A stretch of DNA of 64,000 nt, taken from JAAUUJ01 sp964392245 (GTDB taxonomy: Bacteria; Cyanobacteriota; Cyanobacteriia; Thermostichales; Thermostichaceae). The notes under the pieces were generated by a model, which worked only from the letters and a program-made list of their open reading frames with translations, made no database searches and was not told the origin of the DNA. This document shows, one piece after another, positions 44,218 through 54,061 of the stretch. Both the position numbers and the translations under genes were made by a program. The stretch lies in the NCBI GenBank assembly GCA_964392245.1, contig CAYMOX010000018.1:1-64000 (forward strand). The letters run 5' to 3'. Position 1 is the stretch's first letter. Every line of letters starts with the position of its first letter.

Positions 44218-44419
44218 ACCCCCTACAAAATCAGGACACCCAGCACCTTCGTGACCCTTATCTTAGCCAGAATCCCCCCGAATCTTTAACCCAAAACTTT
44301 CTGCCTCTTTAGTCCTGCCCGCGATCTCAGCCTCTCGTTCAGAGCCAGGAGAGGGTTTCCTCATCTCCCCAGCGTTTCTCCAGTTAAGGTAGGGTAAGGC
44401 TTGGGATCGGAGTACCGGC

Positions 44420-45835
44420 ATGTCGACACACTGGCCACAATGGGCAAAAGCGAATGCACAACCTGGTCAGGAGTTTGGCCCCGTTGAGTTGCAGGTCAGA
44501 TCCGGCACTCTTCCCCCCGACTTGCAGGGCAGCCTCTATCGCAATGGCCCCGGTCGACTACAGCGGGGAGGGCAACGGGTGAACCACTGGTTTGATGGGG
44601 ACGGGGCGATCCTGGCGGTGCATTTTGCTGAAGGAAAAGCCAGGAGCCTTTACCGCTATGTGCAAACCGAGGGCTATCAGCAGGAAAGTAAAGCCGATCG
44701 GTTTTTGTGGGGAGGGTATGGGATGACACCCCCTGGCCCCCTCTGGACCCGATGGGGCAAATCCCCTAAAAATGCTGCGAATACTTCAGTTCTGGCTCTT
44801 CAGGATCGCCTTTTAAGCCTATGGGAAGCAGGCCGACCTCATCGTCTCGATCTGGATACGCTGCAGACCCTGGGTTTGGATGATCTGGCTCCCCCGACCC
44901 CCTACTCGGCTCATCCCAAACGGGATCCCGTCAGTGGTGAAATCTACAACTTTGGCATCAGCTTCGGCAGAAGGGCCACCTTAAACCTCTATCGCAGCAA
45001 CACTCGGGGAGAATTACTGCAGCAGCGCCCGATCCCGCTTCTAGGGGCTCCTTTTGTGCACGACTTTGTTCTGGCGGGGCCGTACCTGATTTTCTGTATT
45101 CCCCCTCTCCAACTCCAGCTCTGGCCAGTGTTATTACAAATCCAGAGTTATAGCGATGCCCTGCAATGGCAGCCGGATCAGCCCACCCGTCTGTTGATTA
45201 TCGACCGCCAAAGCCTGCAACCCTTTAGCTGGGGAGAAGCCGATCCCTGGTTTCAATGGCATTTTTGCAATGGCTTTCTGGATCAGGAAAGTCAAATCGT
45301 GCTTGATCTCATCCAGTATCCCGATTTCAGATCCAATCAATTTCTGGGTGAAGTCCCCACAGGTGAAATTCATACCGCTGCCCCAGGAACCTTCAAGCGC
45401 TTGATCATCGATCCCCACACTGCAGCCGTCAAAGCCTCCACCCCCCTGGTTGCCGAGAGTTGCGAATTTCCCACTCTGCAACCTCAATTTACTGGATCCT
45501 GTCATCCACTAACCTTTCTTAATCTCCACCTGTCCCCTCACCAGCTAGGACGGGAGTTATTTACCACGGTGGGTGTTTTTGATCATCGCAAGGAAACCCT
45601 GACCAAGGCGGCTCTCGGTGATGGCTGCTATCCCAGCGAGATGATTTTTGCTCCCAACCCCTCCCACCCTGAGCAGGGATGGCTCCTCTCCGTTGTCTTT
45701 GAAGCTCAGAAAAACCTCAGCAGTGTTTGGATCTGGGATGTCCATCATTTTCCTCAAGGTCCTGTGGTTGTGCTGGACTTGCCTGTTCCGATTCCGTTTA
45801 GCTTTCACGGCACCTGGAGTGCCGGATCTCAATGA
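44420..45835 (+). CDS. Carotenoid oxygenase (CCD/ACO family)
   Basis: Non-haem iron enzyme that cleaves carotenoids or apocarotenals. The 471 residues form the seven-bladed propeller family with the four iron His ligands visible: H165 in PYSAHPKRDP, H214 in FVHDFVLAG, H281 in WHFCNGF and H463 in SFHGTWS. DLQGSLYRNGPGRLQRGG is the family start. GGAG lies 7 bases before the ATG. The length fits cyanobacterial apocarotenal oxygenases. It overlaps the convergent small membrane gene by 7 bases. Confidence 0.92.
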   Translation: MSTHWPQWAKANAQPGQEFGPVELQVRSGTLPPDLQGSLYRNGPGRLQRGGQRVNHWFDGDGAILAVHFAEGKARSLYRYVQTEGYQQESKADRFLWGGYGMTPPGPLWTRWGKSPKNAANTSVLALQDRLLSLWEAGRPHRLDLDTLQTLGLDDLAPPTPYSAHPKRDPVSGEIYNFGISFGRRATLNLYRSNTRGELLQQRPIPLLGAPFVHDFVLAGPYLIFCIPPLQLQLWPVLLQIQSYSDALQWQPDQPTRLLIIDRQSLQPFSWGEADPWFQWHFCNGFLDQESQIVLDLIQYPDFRSNQFLGEVPTGEIHTAAPGTFKRLIIDPHTAAVKASTPLVAESCEFPTLQPQFTGSCHPLTFLNLHLSPHQLGRELFTTVGVFDHRKETLTKAALGDGCYPSEMIFAPNPSHPEQGWLLSVVFEAQKNLSSVWIWDVHHFPQGPVVVLDLPVPIPFSFHGTWSAGSQ

Positions 45836-46194
45836 TCGAAGTGATCCTCTTCGGAGTCTGCACGCCTGAGTAGCCTACGGTCCGTTCTTTCTTCCCGCTT
45901 GAGATCTCGAGTCGCCTGGACCCACAGCACAATCACGACCCCAAGCAAGACGTACAGGGAATACGGTAACAAAAGCAGGAGTGCAATCACGGCAATCACC
46001 TGAATGATCACCTGGAGAAGTTGTTGCTGACTGCGGGGAACCCGTTTTTGCAGAACTCTCTCCAATTTGTGATTGAGCAGTAAGACCCACCGCTTCAAGC
46101 GCTCAAAGACTTCTTGGGCAACGGGGCGGTGATGGCGCAGAAAGCTGCGGCTGTGTTTTCCCGCCGAACGGGCAATCTGATCATACTGAGGCAT
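45829..46194 (-). CDS. Small membrane protein, unknown
   Basis: A 121-residue protein starting MPQYDQIARSAGKHSRSFLR. A basic amphipathic region is followed by a strongly hydrophobic stretch (about residues 65-95) giving one or two membrane segments and a charged C-terminal tail. ATG 46194 has a GGAGG six bases ahead, which decides it over the in-frame codon at 46230. I do not recognise the family. Confidence 0.6.
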   Translation of the reverse strand: MPQYDQIARSAGKHSRSFLRHHRPVAQEVFERLKRWVLLLNHKLERVLQKRVPRSQQQLLQVIIQVIAVIALLLLLPYSLYVLLGVVIVLWVQATRDLKREERTDRRLLRRADSEEDHFDH

Positions 46195-46363
46195 GGGTTG
46201 CCTCCATCCTGTTTCCCCTCTCATTATCACCCGAGGATCAAGGATGGGAGCAAATCCTCATGCCTGGGGCTGATTTTTTGTCTTTTCCAGGAGACCACGC
46301 CCACCATAAGCATTCAAGCTTCAGGTTTCACCAGGGTAAGATCATTCTGTTCAAGAGGGTAGG

Positions 46364-47056
46364 ATGCAGCCAATTACCAAAGCGGAACTGGCCTTTCTGG
46401 GTGGATGTCTCGGCATTCTGAGTCTGACGCAGACCTCCCAGCTCCTGACGACTGCCTTCTGGCCCGGATTTTTATTGCTGTTGGGAGCACAATGGCTCCT
46501 GTCCCGCTTCTATGCGCGTGAGGTCCAGCTGCCCGTCCACCTGTTTCTCTTTGCCTGCGCCCATCTAGGATGCATGGTTTTGCTTCAGGGGCTGGAGTTG
46601 TTAGCAAGCAGAGCCATTCACTCGATTCTCAATCTGACGCTCTGTACCGGCATCCTGGGGTTTGGTGCTCGGCCAACGGTTCCACATTTGCAGAAATTTT
46701 TATGGGTGATCTGTGCTCTGATTTGGGCAACGGCCAGCAGAATTGCCACAGAAACTTCGGATCCTTCCGCCTCACCTGCAGGTTTTTTCTGGGCAGGAGT
46801 AGTTTACACCCTTGGGGTGGTGATTGTAGCTGTTTGGAGTATCCGAAACGGACTGCAGGCTTTGGGACGATCTTCTCTGACGATCCCATTCATTCGCAAA
46901 GGGATTGGCGATCTCAGTTGTGCTCTGAATGCTCGTTCCCCCATTAAGCGCTGTGCCATCAACCCCAATGGCCCTTGTGAGGGATGTCTGCATTATCGCC
47001 CTCTGAATAGCACGTGGATCGAATTCCCCGACGAATCCCACCTCGATCCCAGGTGA
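46364..47056 (+). CDS. Membrane protein with a C-terminal Cys motif (DUF6464-like)
   Basis: A 230-residue protein with about five hydrophobic segments in the first 170 residues, then a soluble tail containing KRCAINPNGPCEGCLHYRP. This Cys pattern resembles that of cyanobacterial DUF6464 proteins, as far as I recall. It could bind a metal or form disulphides. It stands 32 bases before gcvT on the same strand; a functional link to glycine cleavage is not suggested by sequence. Confidence 0.65.
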   Translation: MQPITKAELAFLGGCLGILSLTQTSQLLTTAFWPGFLLLLGAQWLLSRFYAREVQLPVHLFLFACAHLGCMVLLQGLELLASRAIHSILNLTLCTGILGFGARPTVPHLQKFLWVICALIWATASRIATETSDPSASPAGFFWAGVVYTLGVVIVAVWSIRNGLQALGRSSLTIPFIRKGIGDLSCALNARSPIKRCAINPNGPCEGCLHYRPLNSTWIEFPDESHLDPR

Positions 47057-47088
47057 AGGCAACCCAGTGCTGTAGGATGCTGGGATAG

Positions 47089-48258
47089 TTGTTTCGCCGC
47101 CTGCACCCCGATCCTGTGAGCCAAACCTCTTTACAGCTAACTCCACTTCACGCCGAACATCAACAATTGGGAGCCCGTTTTGTTCCCTTTAGTGGCTGGG
47201 AAATGCCCGTCTCCTACTCTAGTTTGATCGAAGAACACAACGCTGTTCGCACTCAGATGGGGATGTTTGACATTTCCCACATGGGCAAATTTTTGCTACA
47301 GGGTTTTGATGTTCGAGATCAGCTCTCCCGGCTAGTACCCACCGATTTATCCTCACTGCAGGCCGGGGAAAGTCAATATTCGGTATTGCTAAACTCGGAA
47401 GCTGGAATTCTCGATGACATTATCCTGTACTTCCTGGGTCAAGATCCACATCAGCCAGCTCAGGAAACCTGGTTAGTGATCCTCAATGCCGCCACTACCT
47501 CCAAAGATTGGCAATGGCTAGAGGATCACCTGCATGGCATCGACCTACAGGATCAATCACGAGAAATGGCATTGCTGGCGGTCCAGGGGCCTCAATCTCT
47601 TGCCAGCCTGCAACCCTGGTTTGGAGACTCACTATCCCAATTGAAACGATTCCAGCATCAGTATTTCAACCTCCACCCAAAAGCGTCGTCTCCCCCCGAT
47701 CCTGATGAGCTCATCTTTGTGGCTCGCACTGGATACACCGGTGAGGATGGTTTTGAGTTAATGCTTTCTCCCTCCACAGGGGTGTGGTTATGGCAACATC
47801 TGCTGCAGGTGGGGGTTACTCCTTGTGGTTTAGGCTGTCGGGATTCTCTGCGGTTGGAGGCGGGCATGCATCTCTACGGCCAGGATATGGATGAATCCAC
47901 AACGCCGCTTGAGGCGGGTCTGAGCTGGTTAATAACTTCCCCGCTTGCCTACATTGGCTCTGAGGCGCTCCAAAAACAGCGGGCAGAAGGACTCTCCCGT
48001 CGCCTGATTGGTCTGCGCATGCAGGGCCGCGAGATTGCCCGCGCAGGCTACAGCGTCTTTGCTGAGGGAAAAGAAGTGGGGACGATCACCAGCGGAACCT
48101 ACTCCCCCACATTGAAGGTGGCCATCGCCCTCGCCTATGTACCAAGTGCTTATGCCTCGACCGGCACCCCCCTGGAGGTCAAGATTCGCGGCAAGCTCTA
48201 CCCGGCTGAAGTGGTCAAACGTCCTTTCTACCGCTCACCCAGTCCGGCTCCCCGTTAA
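47089..48258 (+). CDS. gcvT: Aminomethyltransferase, glycine cleavage T protein
   Basis: T protein transfers the methylene group from the lipoyl arm of H protein to tetrahydrofolate and releases ammonia. The 389 residues include LGARFVPFSGWEMPVSYSSL, GMFDISHMGKF, VARTGYTGEDGFELML and GLGCRDSLRLEAGMHLYG. The start is uncertain: TTG 47089 is shown and GTG 47116 would give 380 residues; neither has a strong ribosome site. gcvH follows after 83 bases. gcvP is not in the window. Confidence 0.95.
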   Translation: MFRRLHPDPVSQTSLQLTPLHAEHQQLGARFVPFSGWEMPVSYSSLIEEHNAVRTQMGMFDISHMGKFLLQGFDVRDQLSRLVPTDLSSLQAGESQYSVLLNSEAGILDDIILYFLGQDPHQPAQETWLVILNAATTSKDWQWLEDHLHGIDLQDQSREMALLAVQGPQSLASLQPWFGDSLSQLKRFQHQYFNLHPKASSPPDPDELIFVARTGYTGEDGFELMLSPSTGVWLWQHLLQVGVTPCGLGCRDSLRLEAGMHLYGQDMDESTTPLEAGLSWLITSPLAYIGSEALQKQRAEGLSRRLIGLRMQGREIARAGYSVFAEGKEVGTITSGTYSPTLKVAIALAYVPSAYASTGTPLEVKIRGKLYPAEVVKRPFYRSPSPAPR

Positions 48259-48341
48259 GTGTCTATGATCGGCTGCAGTTTCCCTGTACCCTAAGGCATT
48301 GGTAATCTTAATCTCACGCTATCCTCGGAGGAACGTACCCT

Positions 48342-48728
48342 ATGGCTCTGGAATATCCTGCTCATCTCAAGTATGTCGATACCCATGAGTACATCCGCGT
48401 CGAAGATGATATTGCCGTGATTGGCATCACTGCCTTTGCCGTGGATCAACTGGGAGACATTGTCTTCGTCGGTTTGCCAGAGGAAGGAACCCAGCTGGAA
48501 AAGGGCGATACCTTCGGATCTGTTGAGTCTGTGAAAGCGGTGGAAGATCTCTATGCCCCTCTAACGGGTGAAGTGGTGGCCACCAATCAGACCGCCATCG
48601 ATAATCCGGAAAGCCTGGGAGAGGATCCCTATGGAGAGGGGTGGTTACTCAAGGTGCGGATGACCAATCCAGCTGAATTGGATGACATGATGACTGCTGA
48701 GGCCTATGCCGCCCTGGTGGAAGGCTAA
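48342..48728 (+). CDS. gcvH: Glycine cleavage H protein
   Basis: Lipoyl carrier that shuttles the aminomethyl group between P, T and L proteins in photorespiratory glycine breakdown. The 128 residues contain the lipoylated K65 in GSVESVKAVEDLYAPLTG and the start YPAHLKYVDTHEYIRV. CGGAGG lies 10 bases before the ATG. It is adjacent to gcvT on the same strand. Confidence 0.97.
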   Translation: MALEYPAHLKYVDTHEYIRVEDDIAVIGITAFAVDQLGDIVFVGLPEEGTQLEKGDTFGSVESVKAVEDLYAPLTGEVVATNQTAIDNPESLGEDPYGEGWLLKVRMTNPAELDDMMTAEAYAALVEG

Positions 48729-48742
48729 CACCCTGAGAATGT

Positions 48743-49183
48743 CTAGAAGCTGGAGAGTTCTGTGGGAACATCTTCCATGGGGGGGGGAATCGGTTCTTGG
48801 GGCCGAGCGGTGGTGCGGCCCACATTCAACTGGTGGAATCTGGCTGTGACTTCTTTCCCAAAGCGGATCTCCGCCCCAGACTCCAGCCAGCATTCCTCGA
48901 CACGTCGGCCATTGACCGCAGTACCGTTGGTACTCGGGTGTCCTTTGCCATCGCCATCAATCAGCTTCACCCGCCCATCGCCATGCAATTCCAGCAGGGC
49001 CTGGATACGAGAAACCTGCGGATGGTTAATCCGCACCTCGCACTGGATCCCTCGCCCCACCCTCTGCTGTTCCTGATCAATCAGGAAGGTTTTTTCGGTA
49101 CCAGCGGCATTCACGTAAAGAATTGAGCGGACAGATTCTGTACGGGTCAAGCGCTGAACAGGGATCTGAGTAGTCGCAAGCAT
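48743..49183 (-). CDS. FHA-domain protein
   Basis: A 146-residue protein with one forkhead-associated domain, which binds phosphothreonine. Visible FHA motifs are VGRGIQCEVRINHPQVSRIQ and the STNGTAVNGRRV turn (about 85-96). The N-terminal 25 residues and C-terminal Pro-rich tail (EPIPPPMEDVP) are probably flexible. It converges on gcvH. The Ser/Thr kinase partner is not in the window. Confidence 0.85.
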   Translation of the reverse strand: MLATTQIPVQRLTRTESVRSILYVNAAGTEKTFLIDQEQQRVGRGIQCEVRINHPQVSRIQALLELHGDGRVKLIDGDGKGHPSTNGTAVNGRRVEECWLESGAEIRFGKEVTARFHQLNVGRTTARPQEPIPPPMEDVPTELSSF

Positions 49184-49354
49184 GAGTTAAGCTCCGGTAA
49201 CTGAGGACCATGAACAGCCAAGTAGGGCTTGGAATCAGTTCATTAAGATGGCTTATTCATCACTATGCATCCCTACTCCGGTCCCATGCCTCCGTCAGGT
49301 CGCGCAACTCTATACGTGATCCTGCGTAGGTGTTCTCAGAAAAGAGAAAAAAGA

Positions 49355-49474
49355 TCAGTTGGCAAAACCTGCCAGAATCACCAATAGAGCCCCAAGTCCA
49401 GCCAGGATGGACAGTACCAGACCTGCATTGGGGCTGCCACGCCAGGAATAATTTTTCTCTTGGTTGTCTTCCAT
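49355..49474 (-). CDS. 39-residue single-span membrane protein, unknown
   Basis: MEDNQEKNYSWRGSPNAGLV is followed by a hydrophobic helix rich in Leu, Ala and Gly and the end AGFAN. Size and layout resemble the small thylakoid subunits of cyanobacteria, but I cannot match it to a named one. It lies between the FHA and dnaJ genes on the same strand as both. The ribosome site is weak. Confidence 0.5.
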   Translation of the reverse strand: MEDNQEKNYSWRGSPNAGLVLSILAGLGALLVILAGFAN

Positions 49475-49518
49475 AGTTTGCTTTCGATAAACGTCTAATT
49501 TCTCTATTATGGCTCAGG

Positions 49519-50517
49519 CTAGGCTTCTACCTTGAGCCGTGCTCGGGGATCGTAGGACTGCATCTGGTGCAGCTGCTCATAGAGATGGCGTTCCTCCTGA
49601 CTGATCTGCTCAGGAATATCAACCTGGATCACCACAAACTGATCCCCCCTCTGCCCTCCACTCTGGGGAAACCCCCTTTCACTCAGCCGTAATCGCTGTC
49701 CATGCTTCACGTTGCTGGGGATCCGTAACTGCACTGGACCATCCAATGTCGGAACCTCCACCTGAGCCCCTAACACAGCTTCACTGGGACTGATGGGTAA
49801 ATCGCAGTAGAGATCACTGCCTTCGAGGCGATAGTAAGGATGCTCCTTGAGCTCCACCTTGAGATAAAGATCCCCTGAACGCCCCCCTGGACTTGAGTGA
49901 CCCTGACCCCGCAGTCGGATCTTTTTCCCAGAACTAATTCCCGCAGGAATGGTCACTTCCAGAATCTTTCCCCCTTCCACGCGGATCCGTCGCTTACCCC
50001 CCACATAGGCTTCAGGGATCGTCAGATAAATAGTCGCCTCAGCATCGTAACTAATATCTTCTTCTGTACCCCGATAGTCTTGATAGGCAGATGAAGACCA
50101 GCTGCTTTCTCGGCCCCCCTGGCTTCCAACTCGTCCTAAGAGCTGGTCAATAAACTCCTGGAAATCATCGAATTGCGTAAAATCAACGGTACTGGAAAAG
50201 TCGCCAACATTAAAATCTTCTTCTGTAAATGAAGAACTATATGAACTACCCGCAGATGATCCCGAGGCAGGGCGAGAGGAGCGAAATCCTCCCTGTTGAT
50301 GATACTGTCCAAATTGATCGTATTGACGCCGTTTAGTTGCATCAGATAAGACTTCATAGGCTTCATTAATATCCTTGAACTTATCTTCAGCTGTCTTGTC
50401 AGGATTGACATCGGGATGAAATTTCCGAGCAAGACGACGATAGGCCTGTTTGATTTCATCCGAGCTGGCCTGCTTGGATACACCCAAGATTTTGTAGTAG
50501 TCCTTAAAATTTTGCAT
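49519..50517 (-). CDS. dnaJ: DnaJ-class co-chaperone without zinc finger (type II)
   Basis: A 332-residue J-protein. The J domain (1-70) has HPD at 34-36. A Gly/Phe/Ser-rich linker follows (about 75-125), then the two beta-barrel substrate domains (VTIPAGISSGKKIRLRGQGH and VEVPTLDGPVQLRIPSNVKH). The CxxCxGxG zinc repeats of classical DnaJ are missing, so this is a CbpA-like form. It stimulates the DnaK encoded just upstream on the same strand, 142 bases away. Confidence 0.93.
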   Translation of the reverse strand: MQNFKDYYKILGVSKQASSDEIKQAYRRLARKFHPDVNPDKTAEDKFKDINEAYEVLSDATKRRQYDQFGQYHQQGGFRSSRPASGSSAGSSYSSSFTEEDFNVGDFSSTVDFTQFDDFQEFIDQLLGRVGSQGGRESSWSSSAYQDYRGTEEDISYDAEATIYLTIPEAYVGGKRRIRVEGGKILEVTIPAGISSGKKIRLRGQGHSSPGGRSGDLYLKVELKEHPYYRLEGSDLYCDLPISPSEAVLGAQVEVPTLDGPVQLRIPSNVKHGQRLRLSERGFPQSGGQRGDQFVVIQVDIPEQISQEERHLYEQLHQMQSYDPRARLKVEA

Positions 50518-50659
50518 AACAGCTCGATTCCTTCCGTCTCATGCAAAGGTCAATCATGGGGTAACAGACTATCCCTCGGCGAAAAAGGGACAGCATAGCC
50601 ACTGTCCCCCATTATCTCTTAGGTGCTCAGATGAGCGAATCACTAAGCAACACCTTCAC

Positions 50660-52561
50660 CTACTTGGCTTCAGTAAAGTCCGCATCAATCACGTCATCAT
50701 TTCCACCGGATCTGGACTCTGCTGAACTCGAGGGGGCTCCCTCAGAAGGCGCGGCACCTGGCTGCTGGTAGAGCTCACTACTCATGGCATAGATGGCTTC
50801 CTGGAGGGCTGATTCTTTTGCCTGAATGGCAGTATCATCTTCCCGTTGGATGGCATCCCGCAGCTCCTGCACCAGTGTCTCAATGGTGCTGCGCTTGTCA
50901 GCAGGGATCTTATCCCCCACTTCCTTCAGCTGCCGTTCGGCCTGGTAAGCAAGAGAGTCTGCCTTGTTGCGACGTTCAATTCGATCCCGACGATCCTTGT
51001 CCTCAGTGGCATAGGTCTCAGCTTCCTTGACCATGCGCTCCACTTCATTAGTATCCAGTGTCGAGGCACCCGTGATGGAGATTCGCTGTTCTTTGCCCGT
51101 GCCTTTGTCTTTGGCAGTCACGTTCAGAATCCCGTTGGCATCGATATCGAAGGTGACTTCAATCTGAGGCACTCCCCGAGGAGCGGGGGGGATCCCTTCC
51201 AGCTTGAATCGACCCAGGGATTTGTTATCTCGCGCCAGCTGCCGTTCACCCTGAATCACATGGATCTCAACCGAGGTTTGGCCGTCCTCAGCTGTGGAGA
51301 AGGTTTCGGATTTGCGGGTTGGGATCGTAGTATTGCGAGGGATCAGGGCTGTCGCCACCCCCCCCAGAGTTTCGACTCCCAGTGACAGCGGTGTAACATC
51401 CAGCAACAGGACATCTTTCACATCCCCTGCCAGGACACCCGCTTGAATCGCAGCCCCTACAGCCACCACCTCATCCGGATTCACAGATTGGTTGGGTTCC
51501 TTGCCAATGACGTCACGGACCAGCTGTTGCACAGCGGGGATACGGGTAGAACCTCCCACGAGCACCACTTCGTCAATCTCAGTTTTGGCAAGCTTGGCAT
51601 CGCGGAGGGCATTCTCTACCGGCACACGACAGCGCTGGATCAGGTCAGAAGCTAGATCTTCAAACTTGGCACGACTCAACTTCAGATCCAGATGCTTGGG
51701 CCCTTCTGACGTGGCGGTGATAAAGGGTAGGTTAATGGAAGTTTCTGCCACACTGGACAACTCGATCTTGGCTTTCTCAGCCGCTTCAGTTAACCGCTGC
51801 AGAGCCTGACGGTCGGTCCTCAGATCAATGCCTTCCAGCTTCTTAAACTCCTCTGCCATCCAGTCAACAATCTTCTTGTCGAAGTCATCACCGCCCAAGT
51901 GAGTATCCCCACTGGTGGACCGCACTTCAAAGACCCCATCCCCAACCTCAAGAATGGAAACGTCAAATGTTCCCCCCCCTAGGTCAAAGACCAGGATGAC
52001 TTCGTTGCTCTTGCGATCTAGGCCGTAGGCCAGGGAAGCAGCGGTGGGCTCATTAATGATCCGTTTCACCTCTAAACCGGCAATGCGGCCTGCATCCTTT
52101 GTGGCCTGTCGTTGCGAGTCATTGAAGTAGGCCGGAACCGTAATCACTGCTTCGGTGATCTCCTGGCCCAGATAGCGGCTGGCATCATCCACCAGCTTCC
52201 GCAACACCATCGCGGAGATTTCTTCAGGAGCGTACTCCTTGTTCATCCGCGGAGCCAGCAGCTTCACGTTATTTTTTTCGTCTTTGATCACCTTGTAGGG
52301 AACCTGCTTGGCCTCGTTGGTGATCTCGTCGTAACGGCGTCCGATGAAGCGCTTTACCGAGTAAAAGGTATTCTCTGGGTTGAGCACACCCTGGCGACGG
52401 GCCATCTGGCCCACAAGACGCTCATTGTCTTTTGTGAATGCTACCACCGAGGGTGTGGTCCGGGTTCCCTCTGCATTGGCAATCACAGTAGGTTTACCCC
52501 CTTCCATCACGGCTACAACCGAGTTGGTGGTTCCCAAATCAATTCCGACAACTTTGCCCAT
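50660..52561 (-). CDS. dnaK: Chaperone DnaK (Hsp70)
   Basis: ATP-driven Hsp70 of 633 residues. The nucleotide domain has GIDLGTTNSVVAVMEGGKPT, VFDLGGGTFDVSILE and VLVGGSTRIPAVQQLV. The substrate domain has DVTPLSLGVETLGGV. The C-terminus is a short Ser/Gly-rich tail ending NDDVIDADFTEAK. Cyanobacteria carry several DnaKs; pairing with a DnaJ and the usual length suggest a main, DnaK2-like copy. No CIRCE element is visible upstream and grpE is not adjacent. Confidence 0.96.
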   Translation of the reverse strand: MGKVVGIDLGTTNSVVAVMEGGKPTVIANAEGTRTTPSVVAFTKDNERLVGQMARRQGVLNPENTFYSVKRFIGRRYDEITNEAKQVPYKVIKDEKNNVKLLAPRMNKEYAPEEISAMVLRKLVDDASRYLGQEITEAVITVPAYFNDSQRQATKDAGRIAGLEVKRIINEPTAASLAYGLDRKSNEVILVFDLGGGTFDVSILEVGDGVFEVRSTSGDTHLGGDDFDKKIVDWMAEEFKKLEGIDLRTDRQALQRLTEAAEKAKIELSSVAETSINLPFITATSEGPKHLDLKLSRAKFEDLASDLIQRCRVPVENALRDAKLAKTEIDEVVLVGGSTRIPAVQQLVRDVIGKEPNQSVNPDEVVAVGAAIQAGVLAGDVKDVLLLDVTPLSLGVETLGGVATALIPRNTTIPTRKSETFSTAEDGQTSVEIHVIQGERQLARDNKSLGRFKLEGIPPAPRGVPQIEVTFDIDANGILNVTAKDKGTGKEQRISITGASTLDTNEVERMVKEAETYATEDKDRRDRIERRNKADSLAYQAERQLKEVGDKIPADKRSTIETLVQELRDAIQREDDTAIQAKESALQEAIYAMSSELYQQPGAAPSEGAPSSSAESRSGGNDDVIDADFTEAK

Positions 52562-52721
52562 GGGCTCTTAGCCTCCTTTCTGCTGCAATGACTCTGGGTC
52601 TGATCGGGTGCAGCTAATGTACACACTCCCCTGATCGTATCGTTGCCCTATTCTTGCCCCAGGGGGGATAGCCCCCCTATTCTGAAGGGAGGAGCAGGTT
52701 AAGAGATGCGGATCTCCGTAC

Positions 52722-53549
52722 TTACCCCAACCCCCACCAGCTCTGATACCAGCTCAGAATCTCGGACCCAAATAAGGCTGCAATCCCACCTCCGATCGCC
52801 AGATAGGGGCCAAAGGGAACCGCCTTACCCCACTGGACGCGCCGCAATAACAAACCCATGCCACTGCCGAGCGTGCCCACGATGCTGGAGAGAAAGATGG
52901 TCAGGACAACCCCCTGCCAGCCCAGCCACATGCCAATCATGGCTAAGAGTTTGCCATCCCCAAATCCCATGGCCTCCCGTTTCAGGATCAGTCGCGCCGC
53001 CCATCCGATCAATTCCAGACTCCAGATGCCACAGACAGCCCCCAAGACGCCTAGGATAAAGGCCTCGAGGGACGCCATCACGCTTCCATTTCCCCCCATC
53101 CAGGGCAAGAGAATCTGAGCAACTGCTCCCACCACCAGACCCGAGCGGGTGAGTTCCTCCGGCAACAAGAATGTATCCAGATCGATGAGGGCCAGAGCTA
53201 GCAGCCAGCTGAGTAGGATCGCCGTGGCCAAGGCCTCGGGACGGAAGTGGAAGACGGCAAAGGAGAGTGCAAAGAGGAGCATGGTGGCGGTTTCCACTGC
53301 AGGGTAGCGCCAGGAGATCCGGGCACCACAGTGGCGACAGCGGCCCCTCAGCCAGAGCCAGCCCAGCACGGGCACATTTTCTGATGGCCCCAGCGGCGTC
53401 TTGCAACTGGGACAGCGTGATCCAGGGCGAATCAGAGATAGGCCTCGCGGCAGACGGTAAACCACTACATTGAGAAAACTACCAATGGCCGCCCCCACAT
53501 ATAGAACGACCACCCAGCTGATCAGCTGCAACTCCCAGGTCCACCCCAT
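52722..53549 (-). CDS. pilD: Prepilin peptidase / methyltransferase
   Basis: Inner-membrane enzyme that cleaves type IV prepilin leaders and N-methylates the new end. The 275 residues have the cytoplasmic zinc motif C46-x2-C49 and C71-x2-C74 (RCPSC, CRHC), the two catalytic Asp motifs (ALALIDLDTFLLPE and FGDGKLLAMIG) and about seven membrane segments. It is complete and stands alone, needed for type IV pili and competence. Confidence 0.94.
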   Translation of the reverse strand: MGWTWELQLISWVVVLYVGAAIGSFLNVVVYRLPRGLSLIRPGSRCPSCKTPLGPSENVPVLGWLWLRGRCRHCGARISWRYPAVETATMLLFALSFAVFHFRPEALATAILLSWLLALALIDLDTFLLPEELTRSGLVVGAVAQILLPWMGGNGSVMASLEAFILGVLGAVCGIWSLELIGWAARLILKREAMGFGDGKLLAMIGMWLGWQGVVLTIFLSSIVGTLGSGMGLLLRRVQWGKAVPFGPYLAIGGGIAALFGSEILSWYQSWWGLG

Positions 53550-53590
53550 GGTCGCAATTCCAAGGGTTAAGTGATGATTACGGGCTTAGC

Positions 53591-53791
53591 TTAGCCCTGA
53601 ATCTGCAGCATGTCGACGGGAATAAACTTTTCCTGAGGCAGGAGAATCGGAATATCTGCGAAGATCAAATCCCCTCTTAAGGTATGGGGGTGGATGACGA
53701 CACCGCGAGGCAATTGCTCAGCTAGGTCAGTGCGCAATTGAATATGATCTCGATAAATTTTCTGAGCAGCCTGCAGTAACGTTGTTTCCAT
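53591..53791 (-). CDS. Small conserved-looking hypothetical protein
   Basis: Sixty-six residues starting METTLLQAAQKIYRDHIQLR, then a Pro/Ile-rich second half ending PVDMLQIQG. The second half reads like a small beta structure. ATG 53791 is preferred; in-frame ATGs at 53806 and 53809 would add a few residues. I do not recognise a family. Confidence 0.5.
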   Translation of the reverse strand: METTLLQAAQKIYRDHIQLRTDLAEQLPRGVVIHPHTLRGDLIFADIPILLPQEKFIPVDMLQIQG

Positions 53792-54061
53792 TGACAATGA
53801 CTCCATCACCTAACAACCCTCATGCGGAGGAAAACCAAAAATATCCTGCCCAGACCCTCTAGAAGTCAAGATGATTCAGTGCTTGGATGGGGAATGAACC
53901 CAGAGTGATCAGCAAGATCAACTGTACAATTTCTGTCCTTTTCAGATGTGTAAGATGATCCTGTTGCTTTTTCTTTCTTCCCCAATGGGCAAAGCACACC
54001 ATCCCTTTCCCTCAGAGAGAATACAGGAATTTGTTGGTGCAAAATTTATACTCCATCTAAT

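Noticed and set aside
47057..47088. Glycine riboswitch upstream of gcvT
   Set aside because: Only 32 bases separate it from the preceding gene, too short, and no aptamer features are visible.
52562..52721. CIRCE heat-shock operator upstream of dnaK
   Set aside because: The TTAGCACTC-N9-GAGTGCTAA pattern is not present in the leader.
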